From Streptomyces bambusae (GTDB lineage Bacteria; Actinomycetota; Actinomycetes; Streptomycetales; Streptomycetaceae), in the NCBI RefSeq assembly GCF_019400985.1, contig NZ_WTFF01000029.1, forward strand, positions 1-35,544: DNA of 35,544 nucleotides, given 5' to 3'. Both the position numbers and the translations under genes were made by a program. The notes below the pieces were generated by a model. It was not told the DNA's origin and searched no databases. It was given only the letters and a program-made list of their open reading frames with translations. Shown here piece after piece: positions 16,050-22,965 of the stretch; position 1 is the first letter of the stretch, and every line of letters begins with the position of its first letter.

Positions 16050-16072
16050 CGCCCGGCCGGGCCGGCCGGGCG
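16050..16072. terminator. Hairpin terminator between convergent genes
   Basis: CGCCCGGCC (16050-16058) pairs with GGCCGGGCG (16064-16072) around GGGCC. It lies between the PP2C gene and the convergent DUF2516 gene. Confidence 0.65.
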
Positions 16073-16081
16073 GGCTGATGT

Positions 16082-16435
16082 TCAGCGCCCGCCGTTGTAG
16101 GGCCCGTACGGGCCGTCGCTGCTGCTGCCGCCGCGGCGCCGGCCGCCGCCGCTGACCTGGCTGAGGGCGGGCCGTACGTCGACCATGAAGACGATGGTCG
16201 CGATCAGGCCGGCGATCTGGAGGAACAGCATCCCGCCCAGGACGCCCCACCACACCAGGAAGTCGAACAGGACAGTCAGACCGAGGACCACCGTCCAGAA
16301 CGTCTTGGACTGCTTGTCGGCGGCGCGGTAGGCGTCCGGGCGTGCGGTCGCCGCGATGACGCAGGCCGCGACGGCGAACAGCAGCATGCCGATGTCGAAC
16401 AGCACAAAGATGGAATCGAACTTGTCCATCAACAT
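16082..16435 (-). CDS. DUF2516 family membrane protein
   Basis: A 117-residue protein with three predicted membrane segments (about residues 8-29, 47-65 and 66-86). The ADKQSKTFWTVVLG segment between the first two is typical of DUF2516. The tail (about 92-117) is Arg/Gly/Ser/Tyr-rich and cytoplasmic or disordered. The ATG at 16435 has GAGGCGG upstream; an ATG two codons later (16429) is an alternative. Function unknown; conserved across actinobacteria. It is downstream of the XRE-HbhA pair but separated by a terminator hairpin. Confidence 0.85.
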   Translation of the reverse strand: MLMDKFDSIFVLFDIGMLLFAVAACVIAATARPDAYRAADKQSKTFWTVVLGLTVLFDFLVWWGVLGGMLFLQIAGLIATIVFMVDVRPALSQVSGGGRRRGGSSSDGPYGPYNGGR

Positions 16436-16501
16436 GTCGCCTACCGCCTCTGACGCCTCGTACCCGACCGTGGACCGCCCCCGGGGCCCACGCTACCGAT
16501 A

Positions 16502-16539
16502 GAACGGGCCGGACACCGCGAAAGGTGCCCCGCCCGTTC
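16502..16539 (-). terminator. Terminator downstream of the HbhA-like gene
   Basis: GAACGGGC (16502-16509) pairs with GCCCGTTC (16532-16539). Additional GG/CC and CACC/GGTG pairs continue the stem around a GCGAAA loop. Confidence 0.7.
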
Positions 16540-16562
16540 CATGTGACTCGCCCTGCTCCCGC

Positions 16563-17156
16563 TCAGCTCTCGTCGGCCGTCGCGGCGGCGGTCTTCCTGG
16601 CCGGGCTCTTGCGGGCGGTGGTCCTACGGGCGGCCGGCCCGGCCTCCCCGGTCCCCTCGGCCCCGGCCCCGGCGTCGGCCGGCGCGGCCGGGGCCGCCGG
16701 CTCCGGCTCGCGCTCCGGCTCGACGGCCTCCGCGATGTCGACGATCTCCTCGGCGACCTCGCCGCGCCAGGCGCGCACGGCCTGCTCGCCGTGCTCGGCG
16801 ACCTTGTCGTACGTCTCCTTGGCACGCACCGCGTACTCGGCGGCCACACCGACCCCGCGCAGCGCCAGGTCCTGGGCCGTCTCGCCGAGCTTCTTCGGGT
16901 CGAGGGAATCCAGGGAGCCCAGCAGCTCGGTGACCTTGGCGGTCACCGCCTCCTGCACCTCCTTGGCCTTCTCCTGCACGACCTTCGGGTCGGTGTTGCG
17001 CACGGCCTCGATGCGCGCCGGCGCCTCGACCCGCAGCTGCTCGATCAACGCCGGCACCTTCTTGGCCTGCTGCACGGCGAGGTCGGCGGAGCCGGCGGCG
17101 AAGTAGAGCGGGGTGGGGTCGGCGAGGGTCTTCTTCAGGTCATCGACGATGGCCAT
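16563..17156 (-). CDS. Heparin-binding hemagglutinin (HbhA)-like protein
   Basis: A 197-residue protein. The first 140 residues (MAIVDDLKKTLADPTPLYFAAGSADLA at the start) form a long amphipathic helical/coiled-coil region, as in mycobacterial HbhA, including the conserved PLYFAAGSADLA segment. The tail is first Glu/Pro/Ala-rich and then Lys/Arg/Ala-rich (ARKSPARKTAAA), comparable to the basic C-terminal domain of HbhA. No signal peptide. In streptomycetes such proteins are not adhesins as far as I know; a link to membrane or polar structures is a guess. It starts 25 bases after the XRE regulator stop, with GGGAGGA upstream, so the pair forms an operon. Confidence 0.85.
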   Translation of the reverse strand: MAIVDDLKKTLADPTPLYFAAGSADLAVQQAKKVPALIEQLRVEAPARIEAVRNTDPKVVQEKAKEVQEAVTAKVTELLGSLDSLDPKKLGETAQDLALRGVGVAAEYAVRAKETYDKVAEHGEQAVRAWRGEVAEEIVDIAEAVEPEREPEPAAPAAPADAGAGAEGTGEAGPAARRTTARKSPARKTAAATADES

Positions 17157-17181
17157 GTGGCTGGTCCTCCCGGATCACGGT

Positions 17182-17586
17182 TCAGTTCGTCGGCTGCGGC
17201 TGCTCGCCGCCGCCTTCGTCGGCTGCTGCTGCGTCGGCATCGAGCGCGTTCTCCTTGCGGAACGACTCGTAGATCTGGAGCAGCGCCTGCTTCTGCCGCT
17301 CGTTGATGGACGGATCGGCAAGGATGGCGGCACGTGTCTCCACCTCGTCCCGGTCCCGCTCGTCCAGGATCCCGGCCTGCACGTACAGCGTCTCCGCGGA
17401 GATCCGCAGCGCCTTCGCGATCTGCTGGAGGATGTCCGCGCTCGGCTTGCGCAGCCCGCGCTCGATCTGACTCAGGTACGGATTGGACACGCCCGCGGCA
17501 TCGGCGAGCTGCCGCAACGAAAGCTGCGCCTGCCGACGCTGCTCGCGCAGGTACTCGCCGAGATGTCCGACGTTGAGCGATGCCAT
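17182..17586 (-). CDS. XRE-family helix-turn-helix regulator
   Basis: A 134-residue regulator. The HTH (about residues 12-66) reads LREQRRQAQLSLRQLADA followed by GVSNPYLSQIERGLRKPS. The next segment, ADILQQIAKALRISAETLYVQAG, is the classic XRE continuation. A C-terminal helical region (about 78-112) could mediate dimerisation and ends in an acidic Ala/Asp/Gly tail. The ATG at 17586 has GGGGAGGA upstream. A longer reading into 17919 overlaps the divergent ABC gene region and is not supported. An inverted repeat over its promoter suggests autoregulation. Followed by the HbhA-like gene. Confidence 0.92.
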   Translation of the reverse strand: MASLNVGHLGEYLREQRRQAQLSLRQLADAAGVSNPYLSQIERGLRKPSADILQQIAKALRISAETLYVQAGILDERDRDEVETRAAILADPSINERQKQALLQIYESFRKENALDADAAAADEGGGEQPQPTN

Positions 17587-17605
17587 GCCCGAATCCTCCC
17601 CCACC

Positions 17606-17634
17606 ACGCTAACTTTTGCAAGCACCCGCTTGCA
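17606..17634 (-). promoter_or_regulatory. Promoter and inverted-repeat operator of the XRE operon
   Basis: On the minus strand TAGCGT (17611-17606) is a good -10 box 20 bases upstream of the XRE start. Immediately upstream, TGCAAGC-ACCC-GCTTGCA (17617-17634) is a perfect 7-bp inverted repeat that would cover the spacer and the -35 region. The arrangement is that of an autorepressor site. Confidence 0.6.
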
Positions 17635-17819
17635 GCATCTCCCACCCTTCCTGTCGCTGGCGCAAATCGTGGTTCCGTCCGTGCCGCGTAAGCGGTTGTG
17701 TTTCTCCTGCACCACTGACGCATGGCCGCCTCGCCGGTCCAGGCCTCCCGGCGCGGCGCTCACTACCGGAGCGATCCGCGGGGCAGCTACGAGACCGTGA
17801 GAGAGGTTGTTCCCGGACG

Positions 17820-18542
17820 ATGCGCACCGCGGTTTCCACCACGTCTGGGGCCGGAGGGCCGGATGAACCGGTCCTCCGGCTCGAAGGCGTCCACAAGGTC
17901 TACGGCACCGACGAGACACGGCATGTGGCCCTGGACGGGGTCACGGTCGACTTTCACGCGGCGAGACTCACCGCTCTGGTCGGCCACAGCGGGTCGGGCA
18001 AGTCCACGCTGCTGAACGTCTCCGGCGGCCTGGAGCAGGTCACTTCCGGGACGATCATCCTCGCCGGACACGTGCTGACGGCCATGGGACCGGCCGAGCT
18101 GACCCGCACCCGGGCGAGCCTGGTGTCCTACGTCTTCCAGGAGTACAACCTGATCCGCACCATGACGGTGCTGGAGAACGTGTGCTTGCCCCTGGAGCTG
18201 TCCGGCATGGCGCGGGCGGAGGCCCGTCGCCGCGCGGCGACGGCGCTGGAGAGGACCGGAGTCCCCCGGCACACCCGCAAGTTCCCCGACCAGCTCTCCG
18301 GCGGTGAGCAGCAGCGCGTGGCCATCGCCCGCGCGATCGCCGACCAGCGCCCGCTCGTCCTGGCCGACGAGCCCACCGGGGCACTGGACTCCGCCAACGG
18401 CGAGCGCGTCGTCGAGCTCCTGCGCGAGGTCGCGGCGGGCGGGGTGGCCTGTGTGGTCGCGACGCACAATCCCGAGGTCACCGCGGCGGCCGACCATATC
18501 GTCCGTATCCAGGACGGCCGCGTCGTGGAAGGTGGCGCGTGA
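17820..18542 (+). CDS. ABC transporter ATP-binding protein (MacB/LolD type)
   Basis: A 240-residue ATPase. Walker A GHSGSGKST (from residue 55), Q-loop Q107 (FQEYN), signature LSGGEQQRVAIA (from 159), Walker B LVLADEPTGALD with D183/E184, and H-loop H216 (ATHNPE) are all intact. The FQEYNLIRTMTVLENV form is typical of the subfamily that drives FtsX-like permeases. The ATG at 17820 has GAGAGG some distance upstream; the frame is open back to 17616 without a better start. The stop overlaps the permease GTG by 4 bases (GTGA). Divergent from the XRE gene. Confidence 0.94.
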   Translation: MRTAVSTTSGAGGPDEPVLRLEGVHKVYGTDETRHVALDGVTVDFHAARLTALVGHSGSGKSTLLNVSGGLEQVTSGTIILAGHVLTAMGPAELTRTRASLVSYVFQEYNLIRTMTVLENVCLPLELSGMARAEARRRAATALERTGVPRHTRKFPDQLSGGEQQRVAIARAIADQRPLVLADEPTGALDSANGERVVELLREVAAGGVACVVATHNPEVTAAADHIVRIQDGRVVEGGA

Positions 18543-21136
18543 ACCGCAACCGCCGCCTCGCCTGGACCCTCGGCTGGCGTCTCGCGAGCCGCAGCCGCCT
18601 GCGCACGCTGCTGGTGTGCCTCGCCATCGCGCTCCCCGTCGCCGTCGGCACAGCGGTCGCTGCCGTGACCGCCACGGCTCGCGTCTCGACGCCGGAGGCC
18701 GAGGCAGCGGCGTTCGGCGCCGCGGACGGACGCCTCACCACCCTGTCCGGCGAGCGGAACCCGGACGCGACCGCCCCCGCACGGCTCGCCGAACAGCTCA
18801 AGCCTTCGCTCCCCGACGGCACGCGTCTCGCCTATGACATCGACGTCCTCGGGCTCACCGTCCGGGGACCGGAGGGACGGCAGAGCACCGTCGACGGGAG
18901 GGCGGTCGACCTGGCCGATCCGCTGACCGACGGCCTTTACCGCGTCGACCAAGGCGCTCCGTCCGTTCAGGACGGCACGATCGTGCTGTCGTCCGCTCTG
19001 GCGGACGCGGTCGGGATCACCGAGCCCGGCCAGCGCGTCTTCACCGGCGGCGGACAGTTCACCGTGTCGGCTCTGGTCTCCGACCGGTTCGACCTCGGGC
19101 ACCGGTTGTTCGCCCTCCCTCCGGGCGGGCCGATGGCGAGGACGGCGCTGGCCTCGGCGAAGGACCTGGGCAGCCCCCGGTGGTTCGTCACATGGCCGCC
19201 GCGGGCGGACCTGCCCACCGCGTCCGGGAAGCTGTCGGGGGAGCTGAAGAGCGCCGGGTACGCGTACGTGCCCAGCAGCCAGGCCGCGGGGCTCTCCGAG
19301 CAGGGCGAGGCCATGGACTCCACCGCCCTGCTGGTCGGGCTCGGCCTGCTGGCCGAGACCGTCCTGCTGGTGACCGCCGCATTCGCCGTCGTCGTACGCA
19401 GCCAGCGCCGGCACATGGGGCTGCTCGCGGCCCTCGGCGCTCCCGCCCGGGTGACGGCCTCGTTCCTGCGGACGCACGCGCTGTGCGTGGCCGTCATCGG
19501 CTCCTCGGCGGGCGTCGTCGCCGGGCAGGTCGTGGCGCGCGTGGCCGCGCCGGTTCTGGCCGAACGCGCGGGCGCGGACTGGGGGACCGTGGACGGCGCC
19601 TGGACCACCTCGCTGGTACTCGCCGCCGTCGCCGTGGCCGTCACCGTCCTCGCCTCCGTGCTGCCGTCGCGCGCAGCCCTGCGCGAGGAGCCCACCGCCC
19701 TGCTCAAGGCGGTCCCTCCGGTCCACAGCACCCGGCAGCTCCGCCTGCGGAACGCCGCAACCGGGTGCCTGGTGGCCGCGACCGTCGCCGGGCTCGCCGC
19801 CGTCGTGGTCGACGCCGGGGCGCTCACGGCAGTCCTGGGAGTCGTCGTGTTCGCCGCCGGCATCACGGCGAGCGCCCTGGTGCTGTCCTCCCTCGCCGCC
19901 CGCAAGGCGAACACCTCGTACCTGCCGCTGCCCACCGTGCTCCGGTCGGCCCTGCGCTCCCTGCTGGCCTTCCCGGTCCGCGCGATCACGACGGTGATCG
20001 CACTCGGCGTGGTCGCCGCCGTGTCCACCACGGTTCTCATCGCCTCCGCCTCGGTGGCCCACAAGCAGCGCGAGGACCACCTGCCCGAGCTGCCCGACAC
20101 CTCGGCCCTGATCGTGTCGTCCCGGCCGCTGACCGCCACCGAGCGGGGCGCTCTGCGCAGCGCCACCGGGGCATCCGAGGTGTCCACCGGCTACCAGCGG
20201 GCCGCGATCGCGCGCGACGGCAAGCAGCTCCCCGTCTCGCCCCGCACCGACTTCCTCGACTGCATCGACGACCGGGGCCTGCTGGCGTACGGCAACAACG
20301 ACTGGCAGCCCTGCTACGTGGCTTCCCGGTCCCACATCCCCTTCCCCGCGGTCGGCATCGCCGACACCGAGGGCGCCGAGGCCCTGGCCGGGGCGATGAC
20401 GGACGAACAGCGACGGCGCTACGAGAGCGGGCAGGCCGCCGTGGCCGTCACACCCGTGGGGCTGACGGGCGAGGTCTCGCTCGTGGCCATGGGGCGAAAG
20501 CCGGACGGCTTCGTCCTGGAGAACACCGCGACCCTCCCCCTCATCCACCCGAGCGCCGCCCGGGAGACCGAGTACCAGCAACTGCCCGCCGTCCTCGTCA
20601 GCCAGGCCGGGGCGCGGAAGGCGGGCATCATCCCCGTCGGCTCCCCGACCTACCTGCTCGACGCCGGCAGCAAGCCCGCACAGCAGGACGTCCTGCGGGC
20701 GCTTCCGGTGGACGCGCAGGCGGACTCGACCGTCGCCGTGGAGTCCGGTCCCTCGGTCGTCGGCGCGGTGGCCCGGCTCCAGCCTGCCGTGGCGGGGATC
20801 TCCGTACTGACCACGATGCTGATCGTCGCCGCCATGGTCAGCCTCTGGAACTCGGATCTCGGAGGGGAGTACCGGATGCTCGGGGCCGTGGGGGCCACCG
20901 CCTGGTGGCGTCGGCGCCTCGCGTCCTCCCTGTCCGGTCTGCTGATCGTCGTCAGCTGTGTGGCCGGGACCCTGTGGGGCATGGCCGCCTCGGTGGCCTT
21001 CCTGACCGGTATGGACACCGACGTCGCCGTCCCCGCCGGGTGGCTGGCCGGCACCGTGGTCGCCGCCGTGATCACCGCGGCGGTCATGGGAGGAGCCCTC
21101 GTTCCTCGTCGCGCTCGCGCACAGCGGCAGGCGTGA
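18539..21136 (+). CDS. FtsX-like ABC transporter permease
   Basis: An 865-residue permease with a GTG start inside the ATPase stop (translational coupling). After a basic N-terminus, the first membrane segment is at about 22-46. A large extracytoplasmic domain (about 50-255) follows, then an FtsX block of helices (about 260-380, with RRHMGLLAALGAPARVTASF). Next come two to three more helices and a second extracytoplasmic domain (about 510-745). A second FtsX block closes the protein (GEYRMLGAVGATAWWRRRLASSL, about 775-865). This duplicated layout is the usual actinobacterial type. Substrate unknown; relatives export lipids or lipoproteins, or give peptide resistance. A long antisense open frame (18128-20581) is a GC-bias shadow. 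Confidence 0.93.
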   Translation: MNRNRRLAWTLGWRLASRSRLRTLLVCLAIALPVAVGTAVAAVTATARVSTPEAEAAAFGAADGRLTTLSGERNPDATAPARLAEQLKPSLPDGTRLAYDIDVLGLTVRGPEGRQSTVDGRAVDLADPLTDGLYRVDQGAPSVQDGTIVLSSALADAVGITEPGQRVFTGGGQFTVSALVSDRFDLGHRLFALPPGGPMARTALASAKDLGSPRWFVTWPPRADLPTASGKLSGELKSAGYAYVPSSQAAGLSEQGEAMDSTALLVGLGLLAETVLLVTAAFAVVVRSQRRHMGLLAALGAPARVTASFLRTHALCVAVIGSSAGVVAGQVVARVAAPVLAERAGADWGTVDGAWTTSLVLAAVAVAVTVLASVLPSRAALREEPTALLKAVPPVHSTRQLRLRNAATGCLVAATVAGLAAVVVDAGALTAVLGVVVFAAGITASALVLSSLAARKANTSYLPLPTVLRSALRSLLAFPVRAITTVIALGVVAAVSTTVLIASASVAHKQREDHLPELPDTSALIVSSRPLTATERGALRSATGASEVSTGYQRAAIARDGKQLPVSPRTDFLDCIDDRGLLAYGNNDWQPCYVASRSHIPFPAVGIADTEGAEALAGAMTDEQRRRYESGQAAVAVTPVGLTGEVSLVAMGRKPDGFVLENTATLPLIHPSAARETEYQQLPAVLVSQAGARKAGIIPVGSPTYLLDAGSKPAQQDVLRALPVDAQADSTVAVESGPSVVGAVARLQPAVAGISVLTTMLIVAAMVSLWNSDLGGEYRMLGAVGATAWWRRRLASSLSGLLIVVSCVAGTLWGMAASVAFLTGMDTDVAVPAGWLAGTVVAAVITAAVMGGALVPRRARAQRQA

Positions 21137-21177
21137 GTGCCGGTTCGGCCTGCCTCGTGCCGTGGGAAGCTGGAGGC

Positions 21178-21597
21178 GTGAATCTGGAGGATCTCGTGCG
21201 GCTGCGCCGGGCTCGGGACGCGATGGACCGGGACTACGCGCAGCCGTTGGACGTGCCGGCGCTGGCCCGGGTCGCCCTGATGTCGCCGGGGCACTTCTCC
21301 CGCAGCTTCCGCGCCGCCTTCGGCGAGACCCCGTACAGCTATCTCATGACCCGCCGCGTCGAGCGGGCGAAGGCGCTGCTGCGGCGGGGCGACATGAGCG
21401 TGACGGAGGTCTGCTTCGCGGTCGGCTGTACCTCGCTCGGGTCGTTCAGCTCCCGCTTCACCGAGCTCGTCGGCGAGTCCCCGAGCGCCTACCGGGCGCG
21501 CGACCACGAGGCGGGCGAGGCGATCCCGGCGTGCGTCGCCAAGATCTTCACCAGACCGGTCAGGAACGGAGAAGCGGGAGCGGGCGCCGCGCCGTAG
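21178..21597 (+). CDS. AraC-family transcriptional regulator (HTH domain only)
   Basis: A 139-residue protein made of little more than the AraC/XylS DNA-binding domain. Both helix-turn-helix motifs are visible: DVPALARVALMSPGHFSRSFRAAFG (split, about 22-47) and MSVTEVCFAVGCTSLGSFSSRF (about 73-95), then ESPSAYR. There is no effector-binding domain. The GTG at 21178 is preceded by GGGAAG. The gene lies 41 bp after the permease and 10 bp before the VOC gene. It could control the ABC transporter, the VOC gene, or both. Pairs of a short AraC protein with a VOC protein are common in actinobacteria. Confidence 0.9.
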   Translation: MNLEDLVRLRRARDAMDRDYAQPLDVPALARVALMSPGHFSRSFRAAFGETPYSYLMTRRVERAKALLRRGDMSVTEVCFAVGCTSLGSFSSRFTELVGESPSAYRARDHEAGEAIPACVAKIFTRPVRNGEAGAGAAP

Positions 21598-21607
21598 CGT
21601 CGGAGCC

Positions 21608-22024
21608 ATGACCATCAAGCTTTCGCAGTGCTTCATCGCCGTCGACGACCACGACAAGGCCCTCGCCTTCTACCGCGACGCCCTCGGGCTGGAGGTGCGC
21701 AACGACGTCGGTTTCGAGGGCATGCGCTGGGTGACCATGGGCTCGCCCGAGCAGCCGGACGTGGAGATCGTCCTCGAACCCCCGCTCGCGGACCCGGGCG
21801 CCTCGCCGGCGGACCGCCAGGTGATGGCGGAACTCCTCGCCAAGGGCCTGCTGCGCGGCGTCATCTTCGCCACCGACGACGTCGACGCCACCTTCGAACG
21901 CATCCGGGCCACCGGCGCCGAAGTCCTCCAGGAACCGGTCGACCAGCCCTACGGCGTCCGCGACTGCGCCTTCCGCGACCCGTCGGGCAACATGCTCAGG
22001 TTCAACCAGCCCCGCAAGCGCTGA
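21608..22024 (+). CDS. VOC family (glyoxalase/bleomycin-resistance-like) protein
   Basis: A 138-residue vicinal-oxygen-chelate fold protein with two beta-alpha-beta-beta-beta modules. The first module is IAVDDHDKALAFYRDALGLEV and the second FATDDVDATFERIRATGAEV, then FRDPSGNMLRF. The usual metal ligands are not obvious: a Gln/Cys stands at the first His position, and the final LRF lacks the glutamate normally seen in the last strand. Enzymatic activity is therefore uncertain, and binding of a ligand is as likely as catalysis. The gene starts 10 bases after the AraC gene with a GGAGC-type site and probably shares its transcript. Confidence 0.9.
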   Translation: MTIKLSQCFIAVDDHDKALAFYRDALGLEVRNDVGFEGMRWVTMGSPEQPDVEIVLEPPLADPGASPADRQVMAELLAKGLLRGVIFATDDVDATFERIRATGAEVLQEPVDQPYGVRDCAFRDPSGNMLRFNQPRKR

Positions 22025-22086
22025 CCCGGGCGCGGTCGGCGGCCGCCACCGGCGCGCCGGCCGCACCGGCCGCGCCCCCTGTGCCG

Positions 22087-22866
22087 TCAGCCGGCCTCGC
22101 GGGTGCCGATGACGACCGTGGCGTGGAGGTCGGCCGAGGTGGCGGCGCGGACCGCCAGGCCCGCCGCCGTCAGGGCCGAGGCCGTGGACGGGGACTGGCG
22201 GGCGCTGGTCTCGATCAGGAGGTGGCCGCCCGGGGCGAGCCAGGCGGCGGCGTCCTCGGCGACGCGGCGCTGGATGTCCAGGCCGTCCGGGCCGCCGTCG
22301 AGGGCGGTGCGGGGTTCGTGGTCGCGGGCCTCGGGCGGGAGCAGGCCGATCGCGTCGGTGGGGACGTACGGGGCGTTGGCCACGAGCACGTCCACCCGGC
22401 CGCGCAGCGACTGCGGCAGGGCGGCGTACAGGTCGCCCTGCCAGACCGTGCCGCCCGCCGCCGCCACGTTGCGGCGGGCGTAGGACAGGGCGACCGGGTC
22501 GATGTCGGCGGCGTGCAGTTCCACGGCGCCGCCGAGCTCCGCCGCGACCGCGGCACCGATCGCGCCCACGCCGCAGCACAGGTCCAGCACCACCGCGCCC
22601 GGCCGCGCGAGGCCCGCCGCCTGCTGGACGAGGAACTCCGTACGGCGCCGGGGGACGAAGGCCCCCGCGCCCACCGCCATCCGCAGCCCGCAGAACTCCG
22701 CCCAGCCCACCACGTGTTCCAGCGGCTCCCCGGCCGCCCTGCGGGCCACCAGCGCGGCCAGCGCCGCCTCGTCGCCGGGGGCGGCCGCGCCGAGCAGTTC
22801 GGCCTCCTCCTCGGCGAAGACGCAGCCGGCCGCGCGCAGCGTGTCGACGATGGACGGGTCCACCAC
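22087..22866 (-). CDS. Putative protein N5-glutamine methyltransferase (HemK/PrmC-like)
   Basis: A protein of about 259 residues. The N-terminal helical part contains GEPLEHVVGWAEFCGLRM and FVPRRRTEFLV, as in PrmC. The SAM motif is VLDLCCGVGAIG. The catalytic NPPY motif is present as NAPYVPT, with Ala in place of the first Pro. This variant is the one annotated 'putative protein N5-glutamine methyltransferase' in streptomycetes. It is probably not the true PrmC, which acts on release factors and is normally encoded by prfA. The GTG at 22866 has GGAG about 9 bases upstream; the frame is open to a GTG at 22923 with no ribosome site. A 19-bp triple tandem repeat lies just upstream. Confidence 0.85.
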   Translation of the reverse strand: MVDPSIVDTLRAAGCVFAEEEAELLGAAAPGDEAALAALVARRAAGEPLEHVVGWAEFCGLRMAVGAGAFVPRRRTEFLVQQAAGLARPGAVVLDLCCGVGAIGAAVAAELGGAVELHAADIDPVALSYARRNVAAAGGTVWQGDLYAALPQSLRGRVDVLVANAPYVPTDAIGLLPPEARDHEPRTALDGGPDGLDIQRRVAEDAAAWLAPGGHLLIETSARQSPSTASALTAAGLAVRAATSADLHATVVIGTREAG

Positions 22867-22908
22867 TCTTGAAGTCTCCGTCTCTGTGTGAGGGGGGCGT
22901 CGGGTGCC

Positions 22909-22965
22909 GGCGTACGCCAGCACATGGGGCGTACGTCAGCACATGTGGCGTGCGTCAGAACATGT
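22909..22965. repeat. Three tandem 19-bp repeats
   Basis: GGCGTACGCCAGCACATGG (22909-22927), GGCGTACGTCAGCACATGT (22928-22946) and GGCGTGCGTCAGAACATGT (22947-22965) follow each other without gaps. Each carries a palindromic CGTACG-like and an ACATGT-like core. The third copy overlaps the last codons and stop of the acetyltransferase gene. The unit length is close to two helical turns, as expected for a multi-site operator. Confidence 0.85.

Noticed and set aside
16563..17156. A true HbhA adhesin
   Set aside because: The layout is similar, but there is no export signal and streptomycetes are not known to use it as an adhesin, so only 'HbhA-like' is stated.
18128..20581. An 817-codon minus-strand open frame antisense to the ABC genes
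   Set aside because: Its translation is low-complexity Gly/Arg/Asp/Gln sequence without domains, while the plus strand has all ATPase motifs and FtsX helices.
22087..22866. The release-factor methyltransferase PrmC
   Set aside because: The catalytic motif is NAPY rather than NPPY and prfA is not adjacent. The genuine prmC is expected elsewhere.
22909..22965. CRISPR or attachment-site interpretation of the three 19-bp repeats
   Set aside because: Units are directly adjacent without spacers, and no cas, integrase or tRNA gene is nearby.
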